From positions 48,223-112,222 of the forward strand of contig CAVEXN010000005.1 in assembly GCA_963620035.1 (NCBI GenBank): DNA of 64,000 bases. Direction: 5' to 3'. This document shows, piece by piece, positions 55,687 to 63,851 of this stretch (position 1 is its first letter; each line of letters starts with the position of its first letter). The position numbers and the translations under genes were made by a program. Origin of the DNA: F23-D06 sp963620035. Its GTDB lineage: Bacteria; Bacteroidota; Bacteroidia; Bacteroidales; WCHB1-69. The notes under the pieces are model-generated. The model saw only the letters and a list, made by a program, of their open reading frames with translations. It was not told where the DNA came from and did not search any database.

Positions 55687-56157
55687 TTATTTGCAGACGA
55701 CTATGAGGACATATACTATTCCATTCTTGTTAACACTGACTTCAAGGTGACATTCATTTCCTTCCCCAGCGCAAGTAATGGTTCTTTCTCCTGAATTTGG
55801 TCCCGGTTGATTGGAGAATATGTGATTACATTCCCCTTTTGCTAAGTCAATGATGTCCTCGTCGGCAGGGTCGTAACGGACCGGGATGACATATTGGCTT
55901 TCTTTTTCATTGTAGAAAACGGTATACTCCTTATAGCCCGGGGTGAGCATTTCGCTGAAATCCATATCCGTGTCGTTAAGGTTGATCTCTGTGCTTCCGC
56001 CGGCTTTCAGTTCGCTGACCACGTTCAGGTAGGATGGATAGTCTTGACTTTTTGCGGACTTGGGAGTGAGGTTGTTTTCGTCGCTGTTGTTTTGGCAACT
56101 GAAGTTGATGCTGCCGGATATCAGGGAAGCGACAATGATGAATAGATGTTTTTTCAT
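55687..56157 (-). CDS. Small Cys-containing lipoprotein, cassette copy 1
   Basis: A 156-residue protein with a lipoprotein-type signal (SINFSC, Cys about 21), a short linker, and a conserved N-terminal half (SYLNVVSELKAGGSTEINLN, then DFSEMLTPGYKEY and QYVIPVRYDPADED) shared nearly unchanged with the copy at 57894. After about residue 100 the sequence is unlike that copy: IIDLAKGECNHIF, TCAGEGNECHLEV and VVC, with four cysteines. I do not recognise the family. The pairing with a thioredoxin-like partner suggests disulfide chemistry, as inference. Confidence 0.7.
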   Translation of the reverse strand: MKKHLFIIVASLISGSINFSCQNNSDENNLTPKSAKSQDYPSYLNVVSELKAGGSTEINLNDTDMDFSEMLTPGYKEYTVFYNEKESQYVIPVRYDPADEDIIDLAKGECNHIFSNQPGPNSGERTITCAGEGNECHLEVSVNKNGIVYVLIVVCK

Positions 56158-56243
56158 AATCGTTTTTCAGACCTCGGGGTTTACGGATAATTGTTCTGTT
56201 GTCCGCCGAACCTTTTTCTTGCGAGGTCTGTTAGACAAGAGAA
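56158..56243 (-). promoter_or_regulatory. Conserved cassette leader, copy 1
   Basis: It matches the leader at 58371-58456. On the minus strand CAGACCTCG (56230-56222) pairs with CGAGGTCTG (56176-56168), a 9-bp stem closing a loop of 45 bases. GTCTAACAGAC overlaps the 5' arm and forms a competing small hairpin. No TAnnTTTG is seen upstream in this copy. Confidence 0.55.
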
Positions 56244-56271
56244 AGGGAATGCGGAGAATGAACGGCGGCTG

Positions 56272-57879
56272 CTAATCCGAAAAGTCTCTTGGGTTCAATG
56301 TTTTGTCTATTGCAATGTTCCGGTCTTTGTCGTACTGTATCTGCCACACGTTGAGCCAGTATTCAACAAAGAGTCTGAATGTTCTGTCGGTGTCGGAATA
56401 GACGGGGATGTTGCTGCCGTCAAAAGCATCGCCGGCACTGGTCATCTGCCCGCCGAAGGATTGGCAGAAGTCGCTGATTTCTTTGGGATTGCGGTTGATG
56501 ACGATGACGGCTGTCTTTTCGTCAAGAAGCCTTCTGCGGTTCTTCTCCAGCCAGTCGGCGTAGAGCGGGCCGCACGACGGGCAGGCATATTCAGAGAAGA
56601 CCAGGAAGTTGGCGTGTCTGCTGAAGTTCTCTCCCGTAATCTTCTGCAAATAAGCGGCTACGGCATCCTTGTGAGCAAGCTTTGGGGATATCCTGTTGAG
56701 GGAGTCGCGCTGCCGTTTGACCTGCTCTTTTATGAAGTTACGGTCCCGCTTCTCTATGGTGAGAGTAAAGTAAGTATAGGTGACGGGTTCGGCGTCTTTT
56801 CTGCAAAAAAGGAATCCCTCTTTGTAAGGAATAAAACTCGGATAGTAATCAACAGGGATGACGCCTTCGCCGAGCGGGTTCAGGTCTTTGTCAGCCAGTA
56901 TAAACGTATAGACAAAGTTCTCTTGGTCGGTGGCAAGCGGACCGTCGGCGGTGTCGCAACTTGGTTTGGCAATGATGAGGACATGTTCAAGCGTTTTGTT
57001 GTATTTGATGCCTTCGTATCTTGCCTTATAGGGGTCGAATTGTTTAGGATCTGGTCCGGTGGGATAAGGTTTTATCTTTCTGTCAATGGAGGTGAAAGAG
57101 AACTTTTTCTTGCTTAAATTACCACTTGCGTAGTCGTATCTATAGACAACCGGTTCGGCCCCGAACATGAAATAGAGTGCGTCGTCAGAGGAACACCCGA
57201 GCGGCTGTCTATAATGATAAGGCCAAAAATGTCCTTTAGAAACAGAAGGCGAAGAGACGGGAAGTGCTGTAAAATTGGGCGTGTTTTTGTCGGGGTAAGA
57301 AATATAGCCCATAGGACATTTGGATGGCGATGCAGAATGCTCCCATTTGTGCATCGGGGTGAATATTTTCCCGTTTTTATAAACGAGTGGGAACATGAAA
57401 TAGGAAAGGATATGCCGCTCGGGGCTGTCTGTCATCAGGTTGCCGCGTGTGCGGATGGGCAGTTTGTCCAGCATGACGGTGTCCAGTATGTTCTTGTTGC
57501 GGTCCACCACCAGCATGGTGGCATCATAGAAGTCTTTGTAGTAAATGGGGTCCAGAGCGACAAGGAAAGAGTCTTTGCTGATAGGGATGGCATTAGAAAC
57601 TATCATGAAACGCCTTATGTTGAGGTCAACAGAATCGATGATGCAGTCGGCAGTGCGGTCGTAAACAATTAGCTTTTTGTCGGAAGACCGCACATGTCCT
57701 TTGATGAGGTGGCCGCTGCTGTCGCAGAAGTCATAAGCAGGGAATTCGACCATATAACCGAGATCTCTCACTGTGAACTCTTGTTCGGCATGCAGAACGA
57801 CAAAGTTCTGCTGTCTGGCATTGCAGGATGCCAGCAGGACGACAGCTAAAAAAATGCAAAAGAAAGGATAGCTTCGCAT
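56272..57879 (-). CDS. Propeller-like lipoprotein with C-terminal thioredoxin-like CPSC domain, copy 2
   Basis: A 535-residue paralogue of the 54054-55670 gene. The lipobox is VVLLASC (Cys about 19). The first about 90 residues differ strongly from copy 1; from PISKDSFLVALDP onward the two are nearly the same, including the thioredoxin-like domain with CPSC at 433-436. I start at ATG 57879, 14 bases after the preceding stop; a start at 57903 would overlap it. The small Cys-containing lipoprotein gene is directly upstream. Confidence 0.75.
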   Translation of the reverse strand: MRSYPFFCIFLAVVLLASCNARQQNFVVLHAEQEFTVRDLGYMVEFPAYDFCDSSGHLIKGHVRSSDKKLIVYDRTADCIIDSVDLNIRRFMIVSNAIPISKDSFLVALDPIYYKDFYDATMLVVDRNKNILDTVMLDKLPIRTRGNLMTDSPERHILSYFMFPLVYKNGKIFTPMHKWEHSASPSKCPMGYISYPDKNTPNFTALPVSSPSVSKGHFWPYHYRQPLGCSSDDALYFMFGAEPVVYRYDYASGNLSKKKFSFTSIDRKIKPYPTGPDPKQFDPYKARYEGIKYNKTLEHVLIIAKPSCDTADGPLATDQENFVYTFILADKDLNPLGEGVIPVDYYPSFIPYKEGFLFCRKDAEPVTYTYFTLTIEKRDRNFIKEQVKRQRDSLNRISPKLAHKDAVAAYLQKITGENFSRHANFLVFSEYACPSCGPLYADWLEKNRRRLLDEKTAVIVINRNPKEISDFCQSFGGQMTSAGDAFDGSNIPVYSDTDRTFRLFVEYWLNVWQIQYDKDRNIAIDKTLNPRDFSD

Positions 57880-57893
57880 AATAGGAGGTTTTT

Positions 57894-58370
57894 CTATGTG
57901 CAAATGATGATAACGATGGTCTCCTGTCCGTCAGAGGTTGTAACAACTTCTAAACGACATCCGTTCCCAGAGCCGGAGCAATTATATCTTGTACATGTTA
58001 TGTTATTATCTGTTGTGGTGATTGATGTCAGTTTTTTGTCGCACTCTTCGGAGGCTTCATACAGGATGTCCTCGTCGGCAGGGTCGTAACGGACCGGGAT
58101 GACATATTGGCTTTCTTTTTCATTGTAGAAAACGGCATACTCCTTATAGCCCGGGGTGAGCATTTCGCTGAAATCCAAATCCGTGTCATTAAGGTTGATT
58201 TCTGTGCTTCCGCCGGCTTTCATTTCGCTGACCACATTCAGGTAGGATGGAATATCCTGACCAGAAGCCGATTTAGTGTTGGGGATGTTTTCCGTGCTGT
58301 CGTTCTGGCAGCCGAGCGAGACGCATGCTGCAATCAGGGAAGCGACAATGATGAATAGATGTTTTTTCAT
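57894..58370 (-). CDS. Small Cys-containing lipoprotein, cassette copy 2
   Basis: A 158-residue paralogue of the 55687-56157 protein. Its signal ends CVSLGC (Cys about 21). The N-terminal half is almost the same as in copy 1 (SYLNVVSEMKAGGSTEINLN). The C-terminal about 55 residues differ: LYEASEECDKKL, NITCTRYNCSGSGNGCRLEV and IIICT, with five cysteines. Only a GNxC-x-LEV core recalls copy 1. The function is unknown; the pattern is a fixed scaffold with a variable Cys-bearing end. Confidence 0.7.
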   Translation of the reverse strand: MKKHLFIIVASLIAACVSLGCQNDSTENIPNTKSASGQDIPSYLNVVSEMKAGGSTEINLNDTDLDFSEMLTPGYKEYAVFYNEKESQYVIPVRYDPADEDILYEASEECDKKLTSITTTDNNITCTRYNCSGSGNGCRLEVVTTSDGQETIVIIICT

Positions 58371-58456
58371 AATCGTTTTTTAGACCTCCGGGGTTTAAGG
58401 ATAATTGTTCTGTTGTCCGCCGCATCTCCTGCTCTTGCGAGGTCTGTTAGACAAGA
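58371..58456 (-). promoter_or_regulatory. Conserved cassette leader, copy 2
   Basis: Same element as 56158-56243. AGACCTC and GAGGTCT (58445-58439 and 58388-58382 on the minus strand) form the closing stem, here 7 bp. The competing GTCTAACAGAC hairpin is retained. A promoter lies just upstream in this copy. Confidence 0.55.
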
Positions 58457-58476
58457 GAAAGAGAAAAACGATGCGG

Positions 58477-58507
58477 CAAATGTAATGATATTTTGATTGT
58501 TCCGCAA
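58477..58507 (-). promoter_or_regulatory. Promoter of the duplicated cassette
   Basis: On the minus strand a -33 TTG (58507-58505), a 20-base spacer and a -7 TACATTTG (58484-58477) form a good Bacteroidota promoter. The matching place before unit 1 has lost the -7 sequence. Confidence 0.65.
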
Positions 58508-58608
58508 GGGCAGTCCTCTCTTTTTTTGAAGAAAGACAATATGACATTGCTTTTTTATTGCCTTCTTATCGGAACGTTTCGCGGTGTTTTTCCCTCTTAC
58601 TTTTTTGC

Positions 58609-58616
58609 TACTTTTG
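58609..58616 (+). promoter_or_regulatory. -7 element for the SGNH-SGNH-MBOAT operon
   Basis: TACTTTTG, 28 bases before the ATG at 58645. Confidence 0.6.
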
Positions 58617-58644
58617 CGGCTTCAAAAAAATAGGGTGTCCGTTG

Positions 58645-60072
58645 ATGAAACCATATAAGATTCTGTTATTTATAGTATTGGTAATTAGTGCGTTGGCTGC
58701 TGTGTGCGTCTTTTTTCCGAAAGACGGGGTGAGGATAGGCGGCGTGCAGTTGAGGTTCCCCTCTTTCGAGGATGTGCTGGTGGGACAATCCATCCCTGAG
58801 GTGCAAGTTGATGAGGTTGACTCGGCAGCGTTGCAGCAACTCAACAGCCTGAAAGACTCGATACGACAGTACCATGTAGCCCTCACGGAGGGCTCGGGCC
58901 GCTTTTATCTCCCGGACAACGATGTGTCGTTTTTCGACCCGGCTTTCAAGTCTATGGAAAATGCCAAACAAGAGGGTAGGGTCATAAGGGTGCTGCACTA
59001 TGGTGATAGCCAGATTGAGATGGACCGCATCAGCGGCAATCTGCGCACGTTCTTCCAGTCAACGTTCGGCGGAGGCGGCCCCGGGCTGGTGCCGGTCATT
59101 CAGACGATACCCTCCTTTGCCGTGAGCCAGTATGCTTCCGGTGCCTTGACGCTCTATTCTTCCTATGGCGACGGCGAACGCTGCGGCGGCAACTATGGCA
59201 TGATGGCCAAGTGTTACCGTCTGTCGGGCAGCGCCGTGTTCGGCGCCAACGCCTCGCGCCACCGTGAAACCGACAGCCGCGTGAAGCAGTTCTCGCGCGT
59301 GACGCTTCTCTACAACGACCGCGACGGTCACTTTTCGGCCACGCTCCGCAACCGCAAAGGCCCCGGCTCAGCAACCTGTTCCAACGGCATCTGCGGCGTG
59401 CAAACCTGCTGCTGGCAACTCGATTCAGCCTTGACCTCCCTAAAGGTCTCGATGAAGGGCAACGCCGACCTCTATGGCATAATGCTTGACGGAAACTATG
59501 GCGTGGCTGTCGATAACATTCCGCTCCGTGGCTCTTCGGGCGGACAATTCACGATGATTACAGACACGTTGCTGCGCAGTTGCTACCGCCTTTCTGACGT
59601 GGGCCTGATAATTCTGCAGTTCGGCGGCAACTCCGTGCCGGCCATCAATACCGAAAAGGCATTGCACAACTATTGCGTGCAGGTGGAGCATCAGATAAAA
59701 CGCATCCATGCCTGCTGTCCATCTGCACCGGTTCTCTTCATTGGACCCTCCGACATGAGCACCCGCCGTGGCGGGGTGTTCCAGACCTACCCGATGCTGC
59801 CGCAGTTGATTGACAGCCTGCGGGCTACCGTGCTTCGCAACCATGCCGCATATTGGGACCTCTATGAGGTGATGGGCGGCCAAAACGCTATGGTGGCGTG
59901 GGTGCAGAATGGGCTCGCCGGCACCGACTACATACATTTCACCCCTAAAGGCGCCGCCAAGGTAGGCAAAATGCTGGCAAGCAAGTTCGCCTTGATGTAC
60001 GATTGCTACCGCCTGCGGCAAGGAATGGACAAACAGCAACTTGATACGCTATGGAACGAGTCGGCAAAATAG
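58645..60072 (+). CDS. SGNH/GDSL-family hydrolase-like protein, membrane anchored
   Basis: A 475-residue protein with an N-terminal helix (about residues 6-24), probably an uncleaved anchor or signal, and an SGNH fold. Block I is HYGDSQIEMDR with S122, block III is LQFGGNSVP, and block V is DYIHF with D428 and H431. Such proteins remove or transfer acyl groups on polysaccharides, and those next to an MBOAT gene usually take part in cell-surface O-acetylation. The next gene overlaps it by 22 bases. The start at 58645 follows a promoter; the open frame begins further upstream. Confidence 0.82.
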   Translation: MKPYKILLFIVLVISALAAVCVFFPKDGVRIGGVQLRFPSFEDVLVGQSIPEVQVDEVDSAALQQLNSLKDSIRQYHVALTEGSGRFYLPDNDVSFFDPAFKSMENAKQEGRVIRVLHYGDSQIEMDRISGNLRTFFQSTFGGGGPGLVPVIQTIPSFAVSQYASGALTLYSSYGDGERCGGNYGMMAKCYRLSGSAVFGANASRHRETDSRVKQFSRVTLLYNDRDGHFSATLRNRKGPGSATCSNGICGVQTCCWQLDSALTSLKVSMKGNADLYGIMLDGNYGVAVDNIPLRGSSGGQFTMITDTLLRSCYRLSDVGLIILQFGGNSVPAINTEKALHNYCVQVEHQIKRIHACCPSAPVLFIGPSDMSTRRGGVFQTYPMLPQLIDSLRATVLRNHAAYWDLYEVMGGQNAMVAWVQNGLAGTDYIHFTPKGAAKVGKMLASKFALMYDCYRLRQGMDKQQLDTLWNESAK

Positions 60073-61379
60073 TCATGTTGCTGCTCTGCTTGTCGGGGGC
60101 GTTCGCGCTCTTGGGGCAAGAAGACCTCACGCCGCCGGATTCTATCCCGCCCATTCCGACGTTCACGGATACGCTCGCACTCGATTCTATTCCGATGGAC
60201 ACGATGGCTGATCCCGAGCAGGAAACCTATATCGATTTTGACGTCAACCGTCTGCGGTTTTTAGGCGACAGCAGCGGCATAGCCCGTTTCTACGCCAAGT
60301 TGGATCACGTGTTGAAAACCCATAGCTGCAATGTCCGCATCTTGCACATCGGAGGCTCGCACGTGCAGGCCGGCACGATGTCGCACTGCATCCGCAAGCA
60401 CTTGCTCGACACATTCGGGCTCAAGCCCGCCTCGCGCGGTTTTTTGTTCCCGTACTCCGCCGCCAGCCGCTGCAACAATCCCTACGACTACCGGGTTACA
60501 AAAGCGGCACCGTTTGAATTGATACGCAACGTATATGCGGAACACAAATTCCCGCTCGGCGCCGGCGGCATAGCCGTATGGACCGCCGACGGACTGAACT
60601 CCATAACCGTGAAGATGAATGACTCCGCCCACACCTTTATCGCCGACACGGTCGTATTGCTGGGCTGCACTAAAGGCTGGCCCATTGACCCGATTCTAAA
60701 AGAGGACACCATCTATCATTTCCCGGACAGCATTGACGGCGAAAACGGCCGCTATTTTTTTTGCCTTGACCGCGAAATACAAGATTTTACGTTCTATTTT
60801 CCGTGCAGCAAGGGAGACACGTTCATCGTACACGGCATCATGCTGCTCAACGGGCATCCGGGCATCACACTTTCAACCCTCGGCGTGAACGGTGCGCAGG
60901 TCACCTCCTACCTCCGTTGCAACAATTTTGAGCGCGACATACGTATGCTCGCTCCCGACTTGGTCATTTTTTCCATCGGGGTCAACGACGCGTATGGCAA
61001 CGATTTTGACACGGTTACCTTTCAGCAGAACTATATCCGGCTTGCAGAGCAGGTGCGCCGGGCAAGCCCGGACTGTGCTTTCATATTCGTGACGAACAAC
61101 GACACCTGGAAAAAAGGGCGCAAGGGCCGCTACTATGTCAACAAGACCGGTCCTGAAGTGCAGGAAGCCATGTGCCGAATCGCCCAACATGTCGGCGGCG
61201 CCGTGTGGGACCAGTTCGCCGTCATGGGCGGGTTGGGCTCTATGGAAACGTGGCGGCGCAAAGGGCTGGCACAGAAAGACCGCGTGCACTTTACCGCAGC
61301 CGGCTACAATCTTATGGGCGACCTGTTCTGGAACGCCTTTATACAGGAACTTAGCAAATACACTGATGAATCTGAATAA
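60051..61379 (+). CDS. Exported SGNH hydrolase-type protein
   Basis: A 442-residue protein with a signal peptide (cleavage near ALLGQ) and a proline/aspartate-rich linker. Its SGNH-type active-site motifs are HIGGSHVQAG with S103, FSIGVNDAYG with the block III Asn, and DRVHF with D410 and H413. It is a distant paralogue of the preceding gene, which it overlaps by 22 bases, and its stop overlaps the MBOAT start by 14 bases. All three should be made together and act in the periplasm or outer envelope. Confidence 0.82.
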   Translation: MERVGKIVMLLLCLSGAFALLGQEDLTPPDSIPPIPTFTDTLALDSIPMDTMADPEQETYIDFDVNRLRFLGDSSGIARFYAKLDHVLKTHSCNVRILHIGGSHVQAGTMSHCIRKHLLDTFGLKPASRGFLFPYSAASRCNNPYDYRVTKAAPFELIRNVYAEHKFPLGAGGIAVWTADGLNSITVKMNDSAHTFIADTVVLLGCTKGWPIDPILKEDTIYHFPDSIDGENGRYFFCLDREIQDFTFYFPCSKGDTFIVHGIMLLNGHPGITLSTLGVNGAQVTSYLRCNNFERDIRMLAPDLVIFSIGVNDAYGNDFDTVTFQQNYIRLAEQVRRASPDCAFIFVTNNDTWKKGRKGRYYVNKTGPEVQEAMCRIAQHVGGAVWDQFAVMGGLGSMETWRRKGLAQKDRVHFTAAGYNLMGDLFWNAFIQELSKYTDESE

Positions 61380-63225
61380 CCTCAAGATTTTCATGTCCAA
61401 CATCTTCTCCTTTGACGAACAGTACCCGCTGCTCTTCACCCAGTTCAACTTTTGGGCTTTCTTTGCGCTTGTATTTGCCGTATTCGCACTCTTTCACAAT
61501 AAAAGACTGCTACGCAACGGGTTCCTGTTCTTTGCCAGTGTGTTTTTCTATTACAAGACCTCCGGACTGTTTGTCTTGATCCTGATATTCGACATGTTCC
61601 TCGACTACTTCCTCGGCATCCTTATGGACCGGTCTCGACGGCCGGGGGCGCGCAAATTTCTGATGGTGGCTGGTGTGGCGGTCAACTTGCTGGTACTCTT
61701 CTATTTCAAATATGCCTATTTCTTCACAGATGCCTATAACACCATCGTCGGCAGCCGCCACGAGGTGGTGAACTGGCTGGCGCAGTGGGCCAACGATGTC
61801 AGCGGCAAGAACTACTTCGATGCTTCCCGCATCCTGCTGCCCGTTGGCATCTCGTTTTATACATTCCAGAACATCAGCTATCTGGTTGACGTATATAAAC
61901 GCAAAATCAGCCACGTCTCCAATGTGCTCGACTTCGGCTTCTATGTCTGCTTCTTCCCCTCATTGGTGGCCGGACCAATCGTTCGCGCCGACCAGTTTGT
62001 GCCGCAACTCTACAAGAAGTTCTTTTTGACAAAACGGCAGTTCGGCATCGCACTGTTCTGGATACTGAACGGCATGGCCAAGAAGTTGATAATGAGCGAC
62101 TATCTGGCTGTCAATTTCGTGGATAGGGTATTCAACAATCCTTCGCTATACACGGCTTTCGAGAATCTTTCTGCCTTGTTCATCTATTCGCTGCAGGTCT
62201 ATGCCGACTTTTCGGGCTATACCGACATAGCTATCGGCGTGGCAATGCTGATGGGCTTCTATCTGCCCCGCAACTTCAATTCACCCTACAAGGCCACCAC
62301 GCCCGGCGGCTTCTGGAAGCGGTGGCACATTTCCTTGTCGCGCTGGCTGCAGGATTATCTGTATATCCCGCTGGGCGGAAACCGCAACGCCACCTTTGCG
62401 ACCTACTTCTGCATCCTTTTCATCGCCGGAGTCATCATTATGCTCACCAAAAGTGTGGCGGTGGCTGCGGCGCTCGGAACGTTAGCCGTCGTTTTGGCCG
62501 TGGTCTCTATGGTCAGCAAGAAAGCAAGGCTCAAGATCAGCACCAATATCAATATGATGAACACGATGCTCCTGGGCGGCTTGTGGCACGGTGCCAGTTG
62601 GAATTTCATGATCTGGGGCGGATTAAACGGCATTGGCATCCTGGCCTACAAAATATGGCGGCACTTCAGGCACGGCTGGCGCGCCATCGTGTCGGGTGTC
62701 ATCTTTGTGTCGTTCGTCGTCACTGCCGCAATATTCGAACTTCCCATATTGCGCATCGCTGCCGTATGGTCGGGCATCTTCTTTGCCGGGGTAATCGTGC
62801 GTGCGCTCTATGCACGTACCTGCCCGGGGTGCGATGTGACGTGGATGAATACCGCCTGGAACGTGCTGATGACCTTTGTGTTCATATCATTCACGCGTCT
62901 CTTTTTCCGTTCCGGCTCCAACCTTGACCCTGCCGTCGCCAACGAGACGGCCTGGAATACCGCAAAAGCTATGGTTGCCAGCATAGGAGGTGTCTGGAAA
63001 CCGGAGGCTATTCCTGAAATACTGCAGAACTACTGGCCCGTATTTGCCCTCTTTGTGGCAGGTATGGTCATACACTGGCTTCCTGACCGCTGGAAAAGGC
63101 GTTACCGCCTCTGGTTCGCCTCGATGCCTGTATGGGCGATGGGGATCGCAACAGTTGTCGCCGTCTTTGTGCTCTACCAGTTCGTCACAGCCGACCTGCA
63201 GCCCTTTATCTATTTCCAGTTCTGA
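61366..63225 (+). CDS. MBOAT family O-acyltransferase (AlgI/DltB-like)
   Basis: A 619-residue membrane protein with a dozen or so hydrophobic helices. HISLSRWLQDYLYIPLGGNR is the conserved re-entrant motif and GLWHGASWNFMIWGG holds the catalytic His (about residue 408). MBOAT proteins of this type pass acyl groups from the cytoplasm to periplasmic polysaccharides; the two upstream SGNH proteins are the expected transferase partners. ATG 61366 is chosen and 61393 is a fair alternative. It is last in the operon. Confidence 0.92.
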   Translation: MNLNNLKIFMSNIFSFDEQYPLLFTQFNFWAFFALVFAVFALFHNKRLLRNGFLFFASVFFYYKTSGLFVLILIFDMFLDYFLGILMDRSRRPGARKFLMVAGVAVNLLVLFYFKYAYFFTDAYNTIVGSRHEVVNWLAQWANDVSGKNYFDASRILLPVGISFYTFQNISYLVDVYKRKISHVSNVLDFGFYVCFFPSLVAGPIVRADQFVPQLYKKFFLTKRQFGIALFWILNGMAKKLIMSDYLAVNFVDRVFNNPSLYTAFENLSALFIYSLQVYADFSGYTDIAIGVAMLMGFYLPRNFNSPYKATTPGGFWKRWHISLSRWLQDYLYIPLGGNRNATFATYFCILFIAGVIIMLTKSVAVAAALGTLAVVLAVVSMVSKKARLKISTNINMMNTMLLGGLWHGASWNFMIWGGLNGIGILAYKIWRHFRHGWRAIVSGVIFVSFVVTAAIFELPILRIAAVWSGIFFAGVIVRALYARTCPGCDVTWMNTAWNVLMTFVFISFTRLFFRSGSNLDPAVANETAWNTAKAMVASIGGVWKPEAIPEILQNYWPVFALFVAGMVIHWLPDRWKRRYRLWFASMPVWAMGIATVVAVFVLYQFVTADLQPFIYFQF

Positions 63226-63704
63226 AAAGGTCGTTTTAAAGAATGCACATTGTTTTTCTCCTGTTCTGTTATCTTGTTACAATTTCGATTGCTGTTGTAA
63301 ATAGACATTCAAGAGATCCGGTCTTTGCGAAAGGTTGACATTATTTAGGGCTACCGCACGAATGGGCCAACTGATTGCAGCATGGGCGTTTTGCATTGAC
63401 GACTGAAACATTTTTTCCGCCAATTGCTTTTTGGGGTTGTTTTCAGCAGTTTTTCGGGAGAATATTGCGCAGCAAAGCCGCACTTGTTAGGACCAAGTGC
63501 TTGCCGCCTGTGCGCCGGGGACTTCCATGGTCTCAAAATGGATCATAATCTTGTTCTCCATATTTGTTTTGCATTCTATTGATTATTAGGAAAATATATA
63601 AATCAAAATGATCAATAGACAATTGTCTGATTTTCTACAACGTATTGTAGATTGTCCATAACTTATTGTGTCTCGGCATAATAATCGAAATTAGTGCAGT
63701 ACGG

Positions 63705-63823
63705 AAAAAACTCCACTGCTTCCGGCAGGACGGGGCGGGACCGGAAAGGGAAACGGGACAATACGCGGAACACCTCTAAGTTCTAAATCTAAGTTCTAAA
63801 ATCTGTTTCGTGCGGCAGCCGTG
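63705..63823 (+). repeat. Dispersed intergenic repeat, copy 2
   Basis: Same block order as 47863-47977, with a heptamer-like run (TCTAAGT/TCTAAA units) between the conserved ends and a small insertion after ACCGGAAAGG. It also ends about 20 bases upstream of a plus-strand promoter. Confidence 0.8.
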
Positions 63824-63843
63824 TGAGAGACCGCGAAAAATGC

Positions 63844-63851
63844 TATCTTTG
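63844..63851 (+). promoter_or_regulatory. -7 element reading out of the window
   Basis: TATCTTTG with at least 149 bases of apparent leader before the window ends. Confidence 0.5.

Larger units (their letters stand above)
54054..56243 (-). repeat. Tandem duplicated cassette, unit 1
   Basis: This unit of about 2.19 kb (propeller-thioredoxin gene, small lipoprotein gene, leader) matches 56272-58456 in the same order and strand. Agreement by eye is very high except for a block of about 480 bp near 55372-55855. Confidence 0.85.
56272..58456 (-). repeat. Tandem duplicated cassette, unit 2
   Basis: Second unit of the duplication, with the block that differs from unit 1 at about 57588-58070. It is the promoter-proximal unit for the minus-strand transcript. 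Confidence 0.85.

Noticed and set aside
55687..56157. NVEALA-type small secreted proteins as the identity of the small lipoproteins
   Set aside because: Such proteins also occur near propeller lipoproteins, but no NVEALA motif is present and the proteins have a lipobox and a much longer conserved N-terminal half.
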